Assembly: GCA_025677835.1 (NCBI GenBank) | Contig: JAIXMR010000093.1 | Span: 47,747-111,746 of the forward strand | Reading direction: 5' to 3' | Origin: Sporodiniella umbellata | Taxonomy: Eukaryota; Mucoromycota; Mucoromycetes; Mucorales; Rhizopodaceae | Length of the DNA: 64,000 nucleotides | Notes under the pieces: generated by a model | Told to the model about the DNA's origin: nothing | Seen by the model: the letters and a program-made list of their open reading frames with translations, nothing else | Database searches by the model: none | Position numbers and translations under genes: made by a program | Shown: positions 61,900 to 64,000 of the stretch, one piece after another | How the letters are laid out: every line of letters begins with the position of its first letter | Numbering within the stretch: the stretch's first letter is position 1

Positions 61900-64000
61900 A
61901 GAAATGAATTGTACAAATAAAAAGGGAGAACAGTAAGATGGTGATACACATATGATTTTTCCTTCTTAAGCTAGGTATGCTTTCTTTTTTACTGTTTACC
62001 TGTCTGTTTTTATTGGCTGTTTCTAACGCACGTATACATCTTCTGCTAATACTCTATATATAGGTTGTATGTAAAATATTTAATGGTACATAACACAACA
62101 CAGTGCAGCTAGCAATTTTTTTTTTTAATCTCCTCTATTATATAGACCCAAAACTACATCCATACTCTTTTGATTCTCTGGTTTAAAACATAAAAAACTA
62201 CCCAGATATAACTAAAATTAAACAAAGAATTCGAGTAAGGAATAAAGACCGCCATCAAGTCTTAAACATAAATTGCGATGTTTTGGCTTTTTATTTTTTA
62301 CTCAGCTAATATGAAAACATTCGTCTGCTTTCATTAAACAACAGACACTACTTTACCATCAAAACATGTGCTTTGGCTTATTTATAGCCCTCACACCGGT
62401 TTCAAAAACATAAGTCGCGTATCTAAAGATATTCCTTTAACTGAGAGTTTAGTACAGCAGAGTATTTGTATGTTGCGGTCTGAAAAGATTAACAGTAATA
62501 AGTCATAAACACCATGCACAATATATCGAAAAATAAAAAGTATGAGTGAGGTTTGAATTCAAGATAAGGAGCAAAAGAACATTAATTTGGTAGCAGTAAA
62601 AGCCCTTTCATTTTATTTAAGTAATAGAACTGTCCTTTAGTTCCCTCATTAAATATTGGCATTTTCCTACCGCGTATATAAACTATTAGCCTCTTTACAA
62701 CATTATATCATAGTGAACAGAATAAAAACATGAGAAAATAAGGAACCTCGTCCTTTCTAAAAGCTCATGATGTATTGCTAATAATATAAATTGGTAGAGT
62801 AGTCATAGCGTTTGGTTTTTCTCAACCGACCATTGACATCCATTATATGTTTCTATTGAGGCCTAACTGGCGAATTGTGCAATCAGAAAAGCATGGTTTG
62901 TAAAAATAAGTAAAAAAAAAATTTGACAATAAATGTAAAAGTATAGATGATATAGATACACTAACGTCACCAGCCAATAGAAAAATCGGAAAAAAAACAG
63001 CTACTTTAACAACAAAAACATAAAAAAATAGATGCAGAAGTAGAAAAAGTCGAAAAAGACTATAACTATTGTTGTTATTTTTTTAAAACAATATTAGGAA
63101 AAGACACCAACTGTAGCTGTCAGGAACAAAAACAGATTAATAGCATCAAATTAGAATCTGTAAATATAACAAGGAAAACATAAAAAAAAAAACCGATAAA
63201 AAAGAATACTTGAAGATGTGTATAGATAAAATTTAAAAGAAGCTTTAAAGCATTAAGTGCCAACCATAAAAGATATAGTTTTGTAGTATAAAATAACAGA
63301 AAAATACCAGACTCATACTCTAGCATATAGTGGACAAAAAAATGAAGGAAAAAATATTAAACGGACTTTATTTACAAAATGCAAGTTTCTAAAAATTGTA
63401 AACCATCAATCGAAGTAACAATAACCCAAACCTAAGGAATAAAAGCTATATACATCTATTATCTTCGTTCAAGAAGACAAAAGATCAAACGTAAAATCTC
63501 TAATAGAATACACAGATACTAGTTTATAAACAAAAAAAAAAATCTGAAAGCATGTTGCTTAATCAAGCTCCTCAACACATACCGTTTTTGAATGCCCCAA
63601 CACTACGACTACCAATCAACATGACACAGTAATCTTTTTTTTTTTTTTTTTTTTGAAAAAGAGGCATTCGTAGATCTAGAGTTTTCTAATTTTCCGCGAT
63701 GCCCAATACCTTATTTTCATATTGGTGGACTCTCCAATTTCAAGTCAAAAGAATACACAAAAAAAGGAATTTTTCCTATGAGAATAAAAACATAAATGCA
63801 CTTTAAAAAAATTTAGAAAGGCATGCAAGGAGTACTTGTGGTGTATTGGTATGCGGGCGTGCGCGACTTTCCCATCCATAGATCGCTCATTTAGGAAGTC
63901 TAAAAGACTCATTAAGCCGCTGTGATAGTTGCAACCCCAGCATGTGTACTGAACATGTTAATAGACAAATACAGTTCCTTTAAAATCTTTTTTTAAAATG
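61900..64000. other. Gene-free right end
   Basis: About 2.1 kb of AT-rich DNA with A/T runs (63633-63654 T). Short open frames only. Nothing supported. Confidence 0.5.

Overview
The window looks like a nuclear contig from an early-diverging, filamentous fungus, most likely Mucoromycota (Mucorales-like). This rests on AT-rich DNA, short GT-AG introns (mostly 45-70 nt) in nearly every gene, very many long A or T runs, and gene content: fungal kinesin-1, an HSPA12-type Hsp70, a CipC protein, a Hook protein next to dymeclin-type traffic genes, and a mobile-looking 'GYARKS' gene. The species cannot be fixed from sequence alone. All introns and starts below were read by eye. For most genes I checked that reading phase is kept across every junction, and gave the resulting protein length.

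Layout. 0.5-8.6 kb is compact and relatively GC-rich in its exons: kinesin-1 heavy chain (-), dymeclin (+), a coiled-coil/PH cortical-anchor-like protein (+) only 49 bp after dymeclin, and a Pex24/dysferlin-domain peroxin (-). 10.5-18.2 kb carries three membrane transporters: a mitochondrial cation-diffusion facilitator (+), an ABCB8-type mitochondrial ABC half transporter (+) and an Atg22-like vacuolar effluxer (-). 18.2-29.7 kb is gene-poor, with a small hypothetical gene, a Tc1/mariner relic and a cipC gene whose start codon is split by an intron.

29.7-47 kb holds two near-identical GNAT acetyltransferases on either side of an orphan gene, then an Srs2/UvrD helicase (-), an Hst2-like sirtuin (+), an orphan coiled-coil protein (-), a decayed open frame, and an HSPA12-like Hsp70 (-). 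47.6-52.2 kb holds a Hook dynein adaptor (-), a small orphan (-) and the METTL5 rRNA methyltransferase (-).

The most unusual part is 56.1-58.6 kb. It is a 2.46 kb unit bounded by TA dinucleotides and terminal inverted repeats of about 250 bp. It carries no recognisable DDE transposase, but a three-intron gene with a serine-recombinase-like motif (G-Y-A-R-K-S) and a partial mirror copy of that gene's first reading frame on the other arm. Downstream are a small four-CxxC protein (+) and a multiply frameshifted, internally deleted but intron-bearing SSA-type Hsp70 pseudogene (-). The last 2.1 kb is AT-rich with no gene I can support.

Working themes: microtubule and membrane traffic (kinesin-1, PH-domain protein, Hook, dymeclin), organelle membranes (peroxin, mitochondrial and vacuolar transporters), chromatin and DNA repair (sirtuin, Srs2), and turnover of mobile DNA and chaperone copies. 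There is no sign of an operon-like functional cluster, as expected for a eukaryote.
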